From NCBI GenBank assembly GCA_024640185.1, contig JAHEFN010000132.1:1-6826 (forward strand): a stretch of 6,826 nucleotides of DNA. The letters run 5' to 3'. The notes under the pieces were generated by a model, which was not told the DNA's origin, searched no databases, and worked only from the letters and a program-made list of their open reading frames with translations. This document shows, piece after piece, positions 1 through 5,221 of the stretch. The position numbers and the translations under genes were made by a program. The stretch is from Gemmatimonadota bacterium (lineage in GTDB: Bacteria; Gemmatimonadota; Gemmatimonadetes; Gemmatimonadales; GWC2-71-9). How positions within the stretch are numbered: the first letter of the stretch is position 1; the number at the start of each line of letters is the position of its first letter.

Positions 1-664
1 CGTCCACGAGGCCGGCGCCCTCGTCTTCGTCGATGCCGTCCATTATGCGCCGCACCGCCTGGTCGATGTTGCCGCGCTGGGGGCGGACCTGCTGGCCTGT
101 TCACCCTACAAGTTCTATGGCCCGCACCTCGGGGTGCTGTGGGGTCGCCAGGACCTCCTCGCGACGATCGACACGCCGCGACTGGTGCCCCAACCGCAAC
201 AGCCCCCCGAGCGGATCCAGCTCGGGACCGGCTCCTTCGAGGCGATCGCCGGAGCCACCGCGGCGCTGCGCTGGTTCGCGGCGCTGGGCGGCAGGGACAC
301 GGTCACCAGGAGTGCCCTGGTCGAGGCGTTCGGTCGGCTGCAGGAACGCGAAGAGGTGCTGTTTGACCGGCTGTGGCACGGACTCGGTCAGATTCCCGGG
401 CTTCGGCGCTTCGGTCCACCGGCGGGGGCACCACGGACCGGGACGGTGTCCATCACCCTCGCCAACCAACCGGCCGGCGAACTCGCTGGCGTGCTCGCCG
501 GCAGCGATTGCTGGGCATCGCACGGCCACTTCTATGCCCTGACGGTGGCGGAACGCTGTGGCGTCTTGCCGGAGGGTTGGTTGCGGCTCGGCCTGTCAGC
601 CTACACCAGCGACGACGATGTGACGCGGGTGTTGGCGGCCCTTGAAGCCGCCGCGAAGGCGTGA
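1..664 (+). CDS. PLP-dependent class-V aminotransferase, cysteine-desulfurase-like (VC1184-type), C-terminal part
   Basis: This is the 3' part of a gene whose start lies left of the window; it reads in frame from base 2 to a TGA at 662-664, giving 220 visible residues of a family usually near 400. The fold-type I landmarks are present: an Asp in VDAVHY (codon 32-34) that would contact the pyridine nitrogen of PLP, the nearby His (41-43), and the Schiff-base Lys in SPYKFYGPHLG (codon 110-112). The pattern Y-K-F-Y-G-P-H-x-G-x-L-W-G-R is what I know from the cysteine-desulfurase-like VC1184 subfamily, not from IscS/SufS. The C-terminus (GWLRLGLSAYTSDDDVTRVL) matches the small domain that closes these enzymes. 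The likely role is a cytosolic PLP enzyme acting on an amino acid or sulfur substrate; the real substrate of this subfamily is not known to me. It is followed 40 bp later by a small gene on the same strand. The family call is solid; the specific reaction is not. Confidence 0.85.
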   Translation, partial: VHEAGALVFVDAVHYAPHRLVDVAALGADLLACSPYKFYGPHLGVLWGRQDLLATIDTPRLVPQPQQPPERIQLGTGSFEAIAGATAALRWFAALGGRDTVTRSALVEAFGRLQEREEVLFDRLWHGLGQIPGLRRFGPPAGAPRTGTVSITLANQPAGELAGVLAGSDCWASHGHFYALTVAERCGVLPEGWLRLGLSAYTSDDDVTRVLAALEAAAKA

Positions 665-704
665 GGTTGCACCTCGGGATCCGATTCCAGCGTCTGAGGT
701 AGCC

Positions 705-1088
705 ATGGCCGACCCGCCGACCCCGGATGATGACGACAGCCTGTCGGAACGGCGGGCCCTGACGCTGGCGCCGACTCAGCCGTTGTTGCAGGGCATCCAT
801 GCGCAGGTGCTCGCCAGGGAAGGTGACCGAACGGGGGCGATCCGGATTCGCGACAGGTTGCCGGGCGATCGTGGCCGCAGCGGAGTGGCCGGCGGGCTGG
901 CCCACGCGCAGTTGGCGGTGGGTGACACCGCCGCCGCCCTGACCGCCCTGGAGCGAGCGGTGGTGGAGCACGACCCGATCTTCGGGGCGGAACCCCTCGA
1001 TTCACCCCTGTTCCACGCACTCAGGGGAGCCCCACGGTTCGCGGCGGTCCGCCGTCAGGCCGGGCTGCTCTCCGGGGCCGGTGACTGA
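705..1088 (+). CDS. Small protein resembling the C-terminal tail of a TPR protein
   Basis: This encodes 127 residues from ATG 705. The start was chosen because a GAGG core (696-699) lies five bases upstream; an ATG further upstream (642) would overlap the aminotransferase gene and add a low-complexity basic stretch. The N-terminal 20 residues are acidic and probably disordered (MADPPTPDDDDSLSE). Residues about 27-50 (IHAQVLAREGDRTGAIRIRDRL) and 60-85 (GLAHAQLAVGDTAAALTALERA) look like two TPR-type helical hairpins, with the usual small and Ala residues. The end (PLDSPLFHALRGAPRFAAVRRQAGL) resembles the terminal segment of large TPR proteins, for example kinase- or cyclase-linked ones, where a short 'D-P-x-F-x-x-L-R-x-x-P-R-F' motif closes the repeat array. 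No catalytic domain is present, so it is either a stand-alone scaffold or the remnant of a longer gene. The 3' end overlaps the convergent phospholipase gene by 34 bp. Function unknown. Confidence 0.6.
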   Translation: MADPPTPDDDDSLSERRALTLAPTQPLLQGIHAQVLAREGDRTGAIRIRDRLPGDRGRSGVAGGLAHAQLAVGDTAAALTALERAVVEHDPIFGAEPLDSPLFHALRGAPRFAAVRRQAGLLSGAGD

Positions 1089-1978
1089 CCGAGCAACCTG
1101 GTCAGCGGATCATCCTGTGATTTCCGCATCCCGAATTGGGCATCGGCGACGGCCGTGACCCAGTCGTGGTCTCGGCGTCCCTCCCCCCGCAGTGCCTCGC
1201 GTCGGACCTGTTTGCTCCGGGCGATGGCATCCTCGCCATTGGGGTCGATCGCCATCAGTGGTCCATCGATGTCACTGAGGGCCAGCCGGATGTAGCCGAC
1301 GGCACGATCGAGGTGGTCGGCGATGAGTTCATCGGTGAGCTCCCAGCGACTCTGATCGGCCGCGACCTGCATCCCCATTTGCCACGGTCGGGAGTCGGTC
1401 AGGCGCACCATCCCACGGAAGAGTCGTCGGTTGGTGCGGACAGAGAAGATCGTGGGGGAGAGGATCCGTTCGAGATGGGCATCGGCCGGGCGGTGGTCCA
1501 GCCGGATCAGTTCGCGTGCGGCGCGAGGCACCTCGTCACCGAGCGACGTCTCCACCCGCGATTCCCAGTAGGTGTGTCCCATCGTGCGGGTGCTGCTGGT
1601 GACCACCAACTGGCGCGGTACGAAGTGATTGTGGGCGACGACGTCGGCGGCGAGGTGGGCCATGTAGCCGAGTCCGAAGGCGCGCAGCGCATCACTCGGC
1701 GCCTCCTCGAGCACCTCACGCCCGACATGCCAGGCATGGCAGTGGCGGTCGGCCGGGGCGTACTTCTTCGCCATCGTGGTGTCGGCAGCGATGTTGCCAT
1801 AGAGGAAGTCATGCGGGTAGGAACGCAGCAGGTCCGCCACGGCCGGACCGAGCAGTTCGAGGGAGCCGAGCACCCGTTCGCCGAGTACCACATGGGTGCC
1901 CGGCGTCCAGGCGTGTGCCAGCTCCGGGAAGGCGAGGCCGACGGCGACCACGATGAGGATGGCGAGCACCCATCTCAC
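1055..1978 (-). CDS. Secreted zinc-dependent phospholipase C-like protein (Zn_dep_PLPC family)
   Basis: A 307-residue protein. Residues 1-23 form a signal peptide (hydrophobic core VLAILIVVAVGLAF, then AHA before the predicted cut), which would leave Trp24 as the mature N-terminus. In Bacillus cereus phospholipase C the N-terminal Trp amine is itself a zinc ligand, so this fits well. Other candidate ligands are in family order: His29, Asp57 (YPHD), His79/81/84, H108-x3-D112-x3-H116 with His118, and H135-x3-E139. The expected role is hydrolysis of phospholipid head groups outside the cytoplasmic membrane; the substrate cannot be read from sequence. The start is GTG (1978-1976), whose GTGA overlaps the TGA of the upstream membrane-protein gene; a GGGGAGG lies 11 bases upstream. 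This layout suggests translational coupling. About 150 residues follow the last zinc ligand, and the end is rich in charged residues. It ends tail to tail with the small TPR-like gene, overlapping by 34 bp. I am sure of the fold family and less sure that it is a true lipase. Confidence 0.85.
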   Translation of the reverse strand: MRWVLAILIVVAVGLAFPELAHAWTPGTHVVLGERVLGSLELLGPAVADLLRSYPHDFLYGNIAADTTMAKKYAPADRHCHAWHVGREVLEEAPSDALRAFGLGYMAHLAADVVAHNHFVPRQLVVTSSTRTMGHTYWESRVETSLGDEVPRAARELIRLDHRPADAHLERILSPTIFSVRTNRRLFRGMVRLTDSRPWQMGMQVAADQSRWELTDELIADHLDRAVGYIRLALSDIDGPLMAIDPNGEDAIARSKQVRREALRGEGRRDHDWVTAVADAQFGMRKSQDDPLTRLLGQSPAPESSPA

Positions 1979-2433
1979 CGCTTGTCACGCCTCCCCGGCA
2001 CAAGGAGTCGACCGAGCTGGCCCAGGACCCCACGGGTCGTGCGGACGGTGCGGAGTGCCACGGCGACATCGATCGCGGCTTCCTCGACTTCCTCCTGGAG
2101 CACCTCGACCAACGCATCGAAGTCATCGAGCCGGCGGCGGGCCTGCCGCAGCCCGTGGTGGACCTCGTGGCGCAACGCGGCCGAGGTCTCGGCCAACTCC
2201 GCGACCTCGTCGTGGGTGATCCCCGCGAGCTCGGCTCCGGTCTCGCTGAAGGCGGTGAGTGCCGCGATCGCCGGTGAGAGTTCCTTGCGCAGGTCCCCGA
2301 GTTCCCGGCCCAACTCGGTCGAGCGCTCCCGGCCCTCGCGGAGCGCGATCATCACCGTGATGCCGAGCGCGACGACACAGAGGGCGATCAGCGCCAGGGA
2401 GACGGCGATCGTCGGTGCAACCCAGTCAGCCAT
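1975..2433 (-). CDS. Single-pass membrane protein with cytoplasmic coiled coil, unknown function
   Basis: A 152-residue protein beginning MADWVAPT. ATG 2433 was chosen over an ATG 69 bases further upstream because a near-perfect AAGGAGG lies five bases before it and because the membrane segment then sits at the N-terminus. Residues about 6-31 form one strongly hydrophobic helix followed by basic REGRER, so the positive-inside rule predicts that the C-terminal part is cytoplasmic. Residues about 35-125 are helical with heptad-like Leu/Ala spacing and many Glu/Arg pairs, and are likely a coiled coil. The tail ends in basic GRRDKR. The architecture recalls DUF948-type or generic membrane-anchored coiled-coil proteins, but I do not recognise a specific family. 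The gene is first in a two-gene unit with the phospholipase C-like gene (GTGA overlap) and is divergent from murA. A structural or envelope-related role is only an inference from position. Confidence 0.8.
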   Translation of the reverse strand: MADWVAPTIAVSLALIALCVVALGITVMIALREGRERSTELGRELGDLRKELSPAIAALTAFSETGAELAGITHDEVAELAETSAALRHEVHHGLRQARRRLDDFDALVEVLQEEVEEAAIDVAVALRTVRTTRGVLGQLGRLLVPGRRDKR

Positions 2434-2525
2434 GGGACCCTCCTTCGCTCGAGTACCCCTGCAATCTAAAGCCGACATGGGGCCGGCGGCTTGCGGGGCC
2501 ACCCCGGCGCCGTGAGGTTAGAGCC
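2434..2525. promoter_or_regulatory. Divergent control region between the membrane-protein unit and murA
   Basis: This 92-bp gap separates two divergent start codons and must hold both ribosome-binding sites (AAGGAGG on the minus strand; GTGAGG at 2512-2517 for murA). It probably holds the promoters as well. The only A/T-rich spot is around 2463-2470 (AATCTAAA on +, read as TTTAGATT on -), which could be a -10 element for either direction. No convincing -35 partner is visible, so I do not assign exact promoter boxes. Confidence 0.45.
2439..2445 (-). promoter_or_regulatory. Shine-Dalgarno site that fixes the start of the membrane coiled-coil gene
   Basis: On the minus strand this reads AAGGAGG, five bases before ATG 2433. 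It is the best ribosome-binding site in the window and argues against the longer in-frame start at 2502. Confidence 0.8.
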
Positions 2526-3809
2526 ATGGCTCCTCGCTACGTAGTCACCGGAGGCCGGCCGCTCAACGGGACCATCCGCCCGGCCGGCAACAAGAACGCC
2601 GCCCTCCCCGTCATCGCCGCGTCGCTGCTCGCCGATGGGCCGGTCGAGCTGGGGAACATCCCACGTATCCGGGATGTCGAGACGCTCCTGGAGTTGATCG
2701 CCACCCTCGGAGCCGGGGTGACCTGGCGCGACGATGGCACGCTGGTGATCGACCCGCGGCCTGTGGAACCGCGACCGCTGGACCCGGTCCTCTGTACCAG
2801 GATTCGGGCCTCGATCCTCCTCGCCGGCCCCCTGCTGGCTCGCTTCGGCAAGGTGGTCCTGCCACCGCCGGGTGGCGACGTGATCGGCCGCCGACGGATC
2901 GACACCCATTTCATGGCGTTGGAGCACCTCGGCGCGTCGGTGACCGTCGGGGAGCAGTATGCGATCGAGGCGCCGTCGCTTGTCGGTGCCGACATCTTCC
3001 TCGATGAGCCGAGTGTGACCGGAACGGAGAATGCCCTCATGGCGGCGGTGATGGCCACGGGGACCACCATCCTCCGCAATGCCGCCGCCGAACCCCACGT
3101 CCAGGACACCGCGCGGCTGCTGGTGGCGATGGGGGCCCAGATCGAGGGCATCGGGTCGAACACCTACACGATCGAGGGTGGGCGTGCCCTGGGCAGCGCC
3201 GCCATGTCGATCGGACCGGACCACATCGAGATCGGTTCGTTCATCGGCCTTGCCGCCGTCACCAATGGCTCGATCACCATCGAGGGGGTTCGCCCGCACG
3301 ACCTGCGGAGCATGCTGCTCGGCTTCGAGCGTCTCGGCATCTGCCCTCGCCTCGAGGGGGACCGCCTGATCGTCGCCGCGGGGCAGGAGCGTCGGGTTCG
3401 TCCCGACCTCGGCGGGCATGTGCCGAAGCTCGAGGATGGGCCGTGGCCGGCATTCCCCGCCGACGTCATGTCCATCGCGCTGGTCGCTGCGACGCAGTGC
3501 GACGGGATGATCCTGATCCACGAGAAGATGTTCGAGTCCAGGATGTTCTTCGTCGACAAGTTGGTGGGGATGGGCGCCCGGATCGTGCTCTGTGATCCGC
3601 ACCGTGCGGTGGTCAGCGGCCCGTCGGCCTTGCGGGGGGGCAAGGTGGAGTCACCGGACATCCGGGCCGGCATGGCGATGCTGCTCGCCGCCTTGGCGGC
3701 CACCGGCACCAGTACGATCCACAACATCGGCCAGATCGAGCGGGGCTACGAACGGATCGATGAGCGACTGCGCAGTCTCGGGGCTGCCATCGAGCGCCTT
3801 GACGACTGA
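2526..3809 (+). CDS. murA: UDP-N-acetylglucosamine 1-carboxyvinyltransferase, Asp-type active site
   Basis: A 427-residue protein (E. coli MurA has 419). It transfers enolpyruvate from PEP to UDP-GlcNAc in the cytosol, the first committed step of peptidoglycan synthesis. ATG 2526 has GTGAGG eight bases upstream. Family landmarks are present: Lys23-Asn24 in AGNKNAALP, Arg94 in IRASILLAGPLLARFG, Arg123 after the active-site loop, Asp313 in WPAFPAD (the general-base Asp305 of E. coli), Arg339 in ESRMFF, and Arg380 in DIRAGMAML. The loop that carries the catalytic Cys115 in E. coli reads PPPGGDVIGRR, with Asp118 in the Cys position. Natural Asp-type MurA proteins (Mycobacterium, Chlamydia) and C115D mutants are active but insensitive to fosfomycin, so the same is expected here. 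The 3' end overlaps the likely start of pgeF. A run of seven G (3634-3640) lies in the coding sequence; the frame is intact across it. Confidence 0.96.
   Translation: MAPRYVVTGGRPLNGTIRPAGNKNAALPVIAASLLADGPVELGNIPRIRDVETLLELIATLGAGVTWRDDGTLVIDPRPVEPRPLDPVLCTRIRASILLAGPLLARFGKVVLPPPGGDVIGRRRIDTHFMALEHLGASVTVGEQYAIEAPSLVGADIFLDEPSVTGTENALMAAVMATGTTILRNAAAEPHVQDTARLLVAMGAQIEGIGSNTYTIEGGRALGSAAMSIGPDHIEIGSFIGLAAVTNGSITIEGVRPHDLRSMLLGFERLGICPRLEGDRLIVAAGQERRVRPDLGGHVPKLEDGPWPAFPADVMSIALVAATQCDGMILIHEKMFESRMFFVDKLVGMGARIVLCDPHRAVVSGPSALRGGKVESPDIRAGMAMLLAALAATGTSTIHNIGQIERGYERIDERLRSLGAAIERLDD
3628..3645 (+). repeat. Inverted repeat around a G7 run within murA
   Basis: CCTTGC (3628-3633) and GCAAGG (3640-3645) are perfect inverted arms enclosing a run of G (3634-3640, the last G shared with the right arm). 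It lies inside murA codons for ALRGGKV. It has no T-run, so it is not a terminator. Confidence 0.6.
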
Positions 3810-4560
3810 CGAGGTCCCCCTCACCGGGGCGGTGCCGCGGTGGGAGGTGCCCGACTGGCCGCGCCGGTTCGGGGTGACCGCCGGGATCACCGGCCGCGGC
3901 GACGACCGCGAGACCCCGTTCGACCTCGGTCTCTGGTCGGGGGCGCCGGTTGCGGAGACGATGTCCCGGTGGCGGGCCTTCCGGCAGTCGCTCCCGGCCT
4001 TCGCCGGCCAGGTCATGTCGCACCAGGTCCACGGCGACCGGGTGCTCTGGCATGCGGGTGGGGACGGCTGGCAGATCCATGAGGCCGCCGATGGCCACGC
4101 CACCTCCGCCACCGGCCTCCTGCTGCTGGTCACGGTGGCCGATTGCGTGCCGGTCTACCTCCTCGCCCCCCGTCAGCGGGCCATCGCCCTGTTGCATGCC
4201 GGCTGGCGGGGCACCGCGGCCGGAATCCTGCGGCAGGGCGTCGAGCTCCTCTCGGCCCGGACCGGTGCGGCGGCCAGTGATCTCGTGATGCACCTGGGTG
4301 TCGCGATCTCGGGCCCCCGATACGAAGTCGGGGCCGAGGTGCTGGCGGGCGTCGGCCGGACCGCCGTGGGGCCTGGACCCTGGACCCTGGACTTGCGTGA
4401 GGTCCTTCGGGACCAGGGCCGCGACCTGGGGATAGGGGAAACCACCATCAGCGGACACTGCACCGCCCGGGAGGCGGGCGCGTTCTTTTCCCACCGGCGG
4501 AGCGGGGGACGCGATGGCCGGCTGGTGGCCTACCTCGGCATGCCGGGCCGGGGCGAATAG
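3799..4560 (+). CDS. pgeF: Peptidoglycan editing factor / YfiH laccase-domain protein
   Basis: A 253-residue protein if read from TTG 3799, which overlaps the end of murA by 11 bases. GTG 3832 (242 residues, beginning MPRWEVPDW) is nearly as likely, because neither start has a clear ribosome-binding site and no ATG lies nearby in frame. The family signatures follow in order (numbering from TTG): SHQVHG with His78, ADCVPVYL with Cys116, and HAGWRG with His133, which together form the His-Cys-His metal/catalytic site of YfiH/YlmD proteins. SGPRYEVGAEV and GHCTAREAGAFFSHRR follow. These proteins were once called polyphenol oxidases. Known work on PgeF shows that it removes wrongly added L-Ser from UDP-MurNAc-L-Ser; purine nucleosidase activities have also been reported for homologues. 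Placement directly behind murA fits the cell-wall role. Arg174 occupies a spot that is often Cys in GPxYEVG, but that residue is not part of the triad. A 3 x 7-bp tandem repeat lies inside the gene. Confidence 0.9.
   Translation: MTTDEVPLTGAVPRWEVPDWPRRFGVTAGITGRGDDRETPFDLGLWSGAPVAETMSRWRAFRQSLPAFAGQVMSHQVHGDRVLWHAGGDGWQIHEAADGHATSATGLLLLVTVADCVPVYLLAPRQRAIALLHAGWRGTAAGILRQGVELLSARTGAAASDLVMHLGVAISGPRYEVGAEVLAGVGRTAVGPGPWTLDLREVLRDQGRDLGIGETTISGHCTAREAGAFFSHRRSGGRDGRLVAYLGMPGRGE
4372..4392 (+). repeat. Perfect 3 x 7-bp tandem repeat within pgeF
   Basis: The unit CCTGGAC occurs three times head to tail with no mismatch. It encodes part of GPWTLDLRE, where LDL is typical of the family. Because seven is not a multiple of three, gain or loss of one copy would shift the pgeF frame. 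Confidence 0.9.
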
Positions 4561-4607
4561 CCCGCGGCGAGTCCTGCCGGGCGCCCTGTCGCCTTGCGCC
4601 AAGGGGC

Positions 4608-4637
4608 TTGCCCAGCCGGCCTGACGGGGGGTATCTT
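4608..4637 (+). promoter_or_regulatory. Candidate sigma70-type promoter for rimP-nusA
   Basis: TTGCCC (4608-4613) and TATCTT (4632-4637) are separated by 18 bases, each matching four of six consensus positions. Transcription would begin near 4644 and leave a leader of about 75 bases before rimP. The match is moderate; a weaker alternative uses TTGAAG at 4636-4641 as the -35 box. Confidence 0.35.
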
Positions 4638-4673
4638 GAAGTGCTGGGGCAACTTGCATGCTGTCGGCGAGGT

Positions 4674-4700
4674 GTCGGGTGTCCCCCGGCATTTTTGTTT
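4674..4700 (+). terminator. Intrinsic terminator-like hairpin in the rimP leader (attenuator candidate)
   Basis: Arms GTCGGG (4674-4679) and CCCGGC (4685-4690) can pair over six positions, including one G-U pair, with a five-base loop. They are followed by ATTTTTGTTT, a near-pure T run. This is the standard shape of a Rho-independent terminator. It ends only 20 bases before the rimP GTG and downstream of the best promoter candidate, so it may act as a leader attenuator. It could alternatively end murA-pgeF transcription, with rimP expressed by read-through. Confidence 0.6.
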
Positions 4701-4720
4701 ATCCCCCGGGGCGTGACGTT

Positions 4721-5197
4721 GTGACTTTCGATCTGCTTTCTCCTGAGGCGCTCCGCGCCGCCGTCGCCGGGCTCGAGTACGAGCTGGTGGACGTGCGGAT
4801 CTCCGGGCCGGCCTCGCGGTGCGTCGTCCGAATCTGGATCGACGTCCGGGGCGGTGGGGTTCCGGGTGCCGGAGTGACCACCGACGACTGTGCGCGGGTG
4901 TCGCGCGCGCTCGAGGCGGAGCTGGAGTCCGCCGGTGCGGTGGGGCCACGATACATCATCGAGGTCTCTTCGCCTGGCATCGAGCGACCGATCCGCTTCG
5001 CCGAGCACTGGCGGCGGTACCTCGGTCACGAGGTGCGGGTGAAGGCGCGCGGGATAGCCGGCAAGGTCACGGCACGGATTGCCGGAGTGCCCGATGAGGA
5101 CCATGTGGACCTGGTCATCAACGGGATCGAACAGAGGCTGCCTCTCGATGCGGTCAGGGAGGCCACATTAGTGGTCGACTGGTCCGCGATCGGGTAA
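4721..5197 (+). CDS. rimP: Ribosome maturation factor RimP
   Basis: A 158-residue protein, the usual length for RimP, which helps assemble the 30S ribosomal subunit in the cytosol. GTG 4721 was chosen because translation from it gives the normal RimP opening (SPEALRAAVAGLEYELVDVRI), and GGGG lies nine bases upstream. An ATG at 4658 would add an atypical 21-residue lead-in and place the terminator-like hairpin inside the gene. The N-terminal domain carries GYELVDV-like and TTDDCARVSRALEAEL motifs, and the signature YIIEVSSPGIERPI is at residues 78-91. The C-terminal Sm-like barrel follows (HWRRYLGHEVRVKA to the end). A short Gly-rich insert (VRGGGVPGAG, residues 42-51) separates the first strands. 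nusA begins 24 bases downstream, so the two genes almost certainly share a transcript, as in most bacteria. Confidence 0.94.
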   Translation: MTFDLLSPEALRAAVAGLEYELVDVRISGPASRCVVRIWIDVRGGGVPGAGVTTDDCARVSRALEAELESAGAVGPRYIIEVSSPGIERPIRFAEHWRRYLGHEVRVKARGIAGKVTARIAGVPDEDHVDLVINGIEQRLPLDAVREATLVVDWSAIG

Positions 5198-5221
5198 CTG
5201 GGAAGCAGGAGAACGTTAGAG

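Larger units (their letters stand above)
4561..4720 (+). other. Non-coding leader between pgeF and rimP
   Basis: This 160-bp stretch holds the promoter and hairpin described separately, plus a short hairpin CCTTG-CGC-CAAGG (4592-4604) without a T run. Several G runs (4626-4631, 4646-4649) are able to pair with the C runs at 4683-4687 and 4703-4707. CCCCCGG occurs twice (4683-4689, 4703-4709). No conserved small RNA or riboswitch was recognised, and no initiator-tRNA gene is present here, unlike in E. coli. Confidence 0.5.

Noticed and set aside
642..704. Upstream ATG for the TPR-like gene
   Set aside because: It overlaps the aminotransferase gene, has no good ribosome-binding site and adds basic low-complexity residues. 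ATG 705 has GAGG five bases before it.
1136..2515. Long + strand open frame of 459 codons
   Set aside because: It lies antisense to the phospholipase and membrane-protein genes, has no recognisable domain, and its composition is that of a GC-rich shadow frame. The minus-strand genes have signal peptide, metal ligands, ribosome-binding site and coupling.
2466..3602. Long - strand open frame of 378 codons
   Set aside because: It is antisense to murA and rich in His/Arg/Gly/Asp without any fold pattern, a typical shadow of a high-GC gene.
3592..3798. Upstream ATG as the pgeF start
   Set aside because: It lies far inside murA and would add about 70 residues of Arg/Ser/Pro-rich shadow translation before the family homology.
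4592..4604. Hairpin CCTTG-CGC-CAAGG as the terminator for murA-pgeF
   Set aside because: It has only five base pairs, a three-base loop and no T run after it, so termination by this element alone is unlikely.
4658..4720. Upstream ATG as the rimP start
   Set aside because: It would add an atypical leader peptide and translate through the terminator-like hairpin. GTG 4721 gives the normal RimP length and opening.
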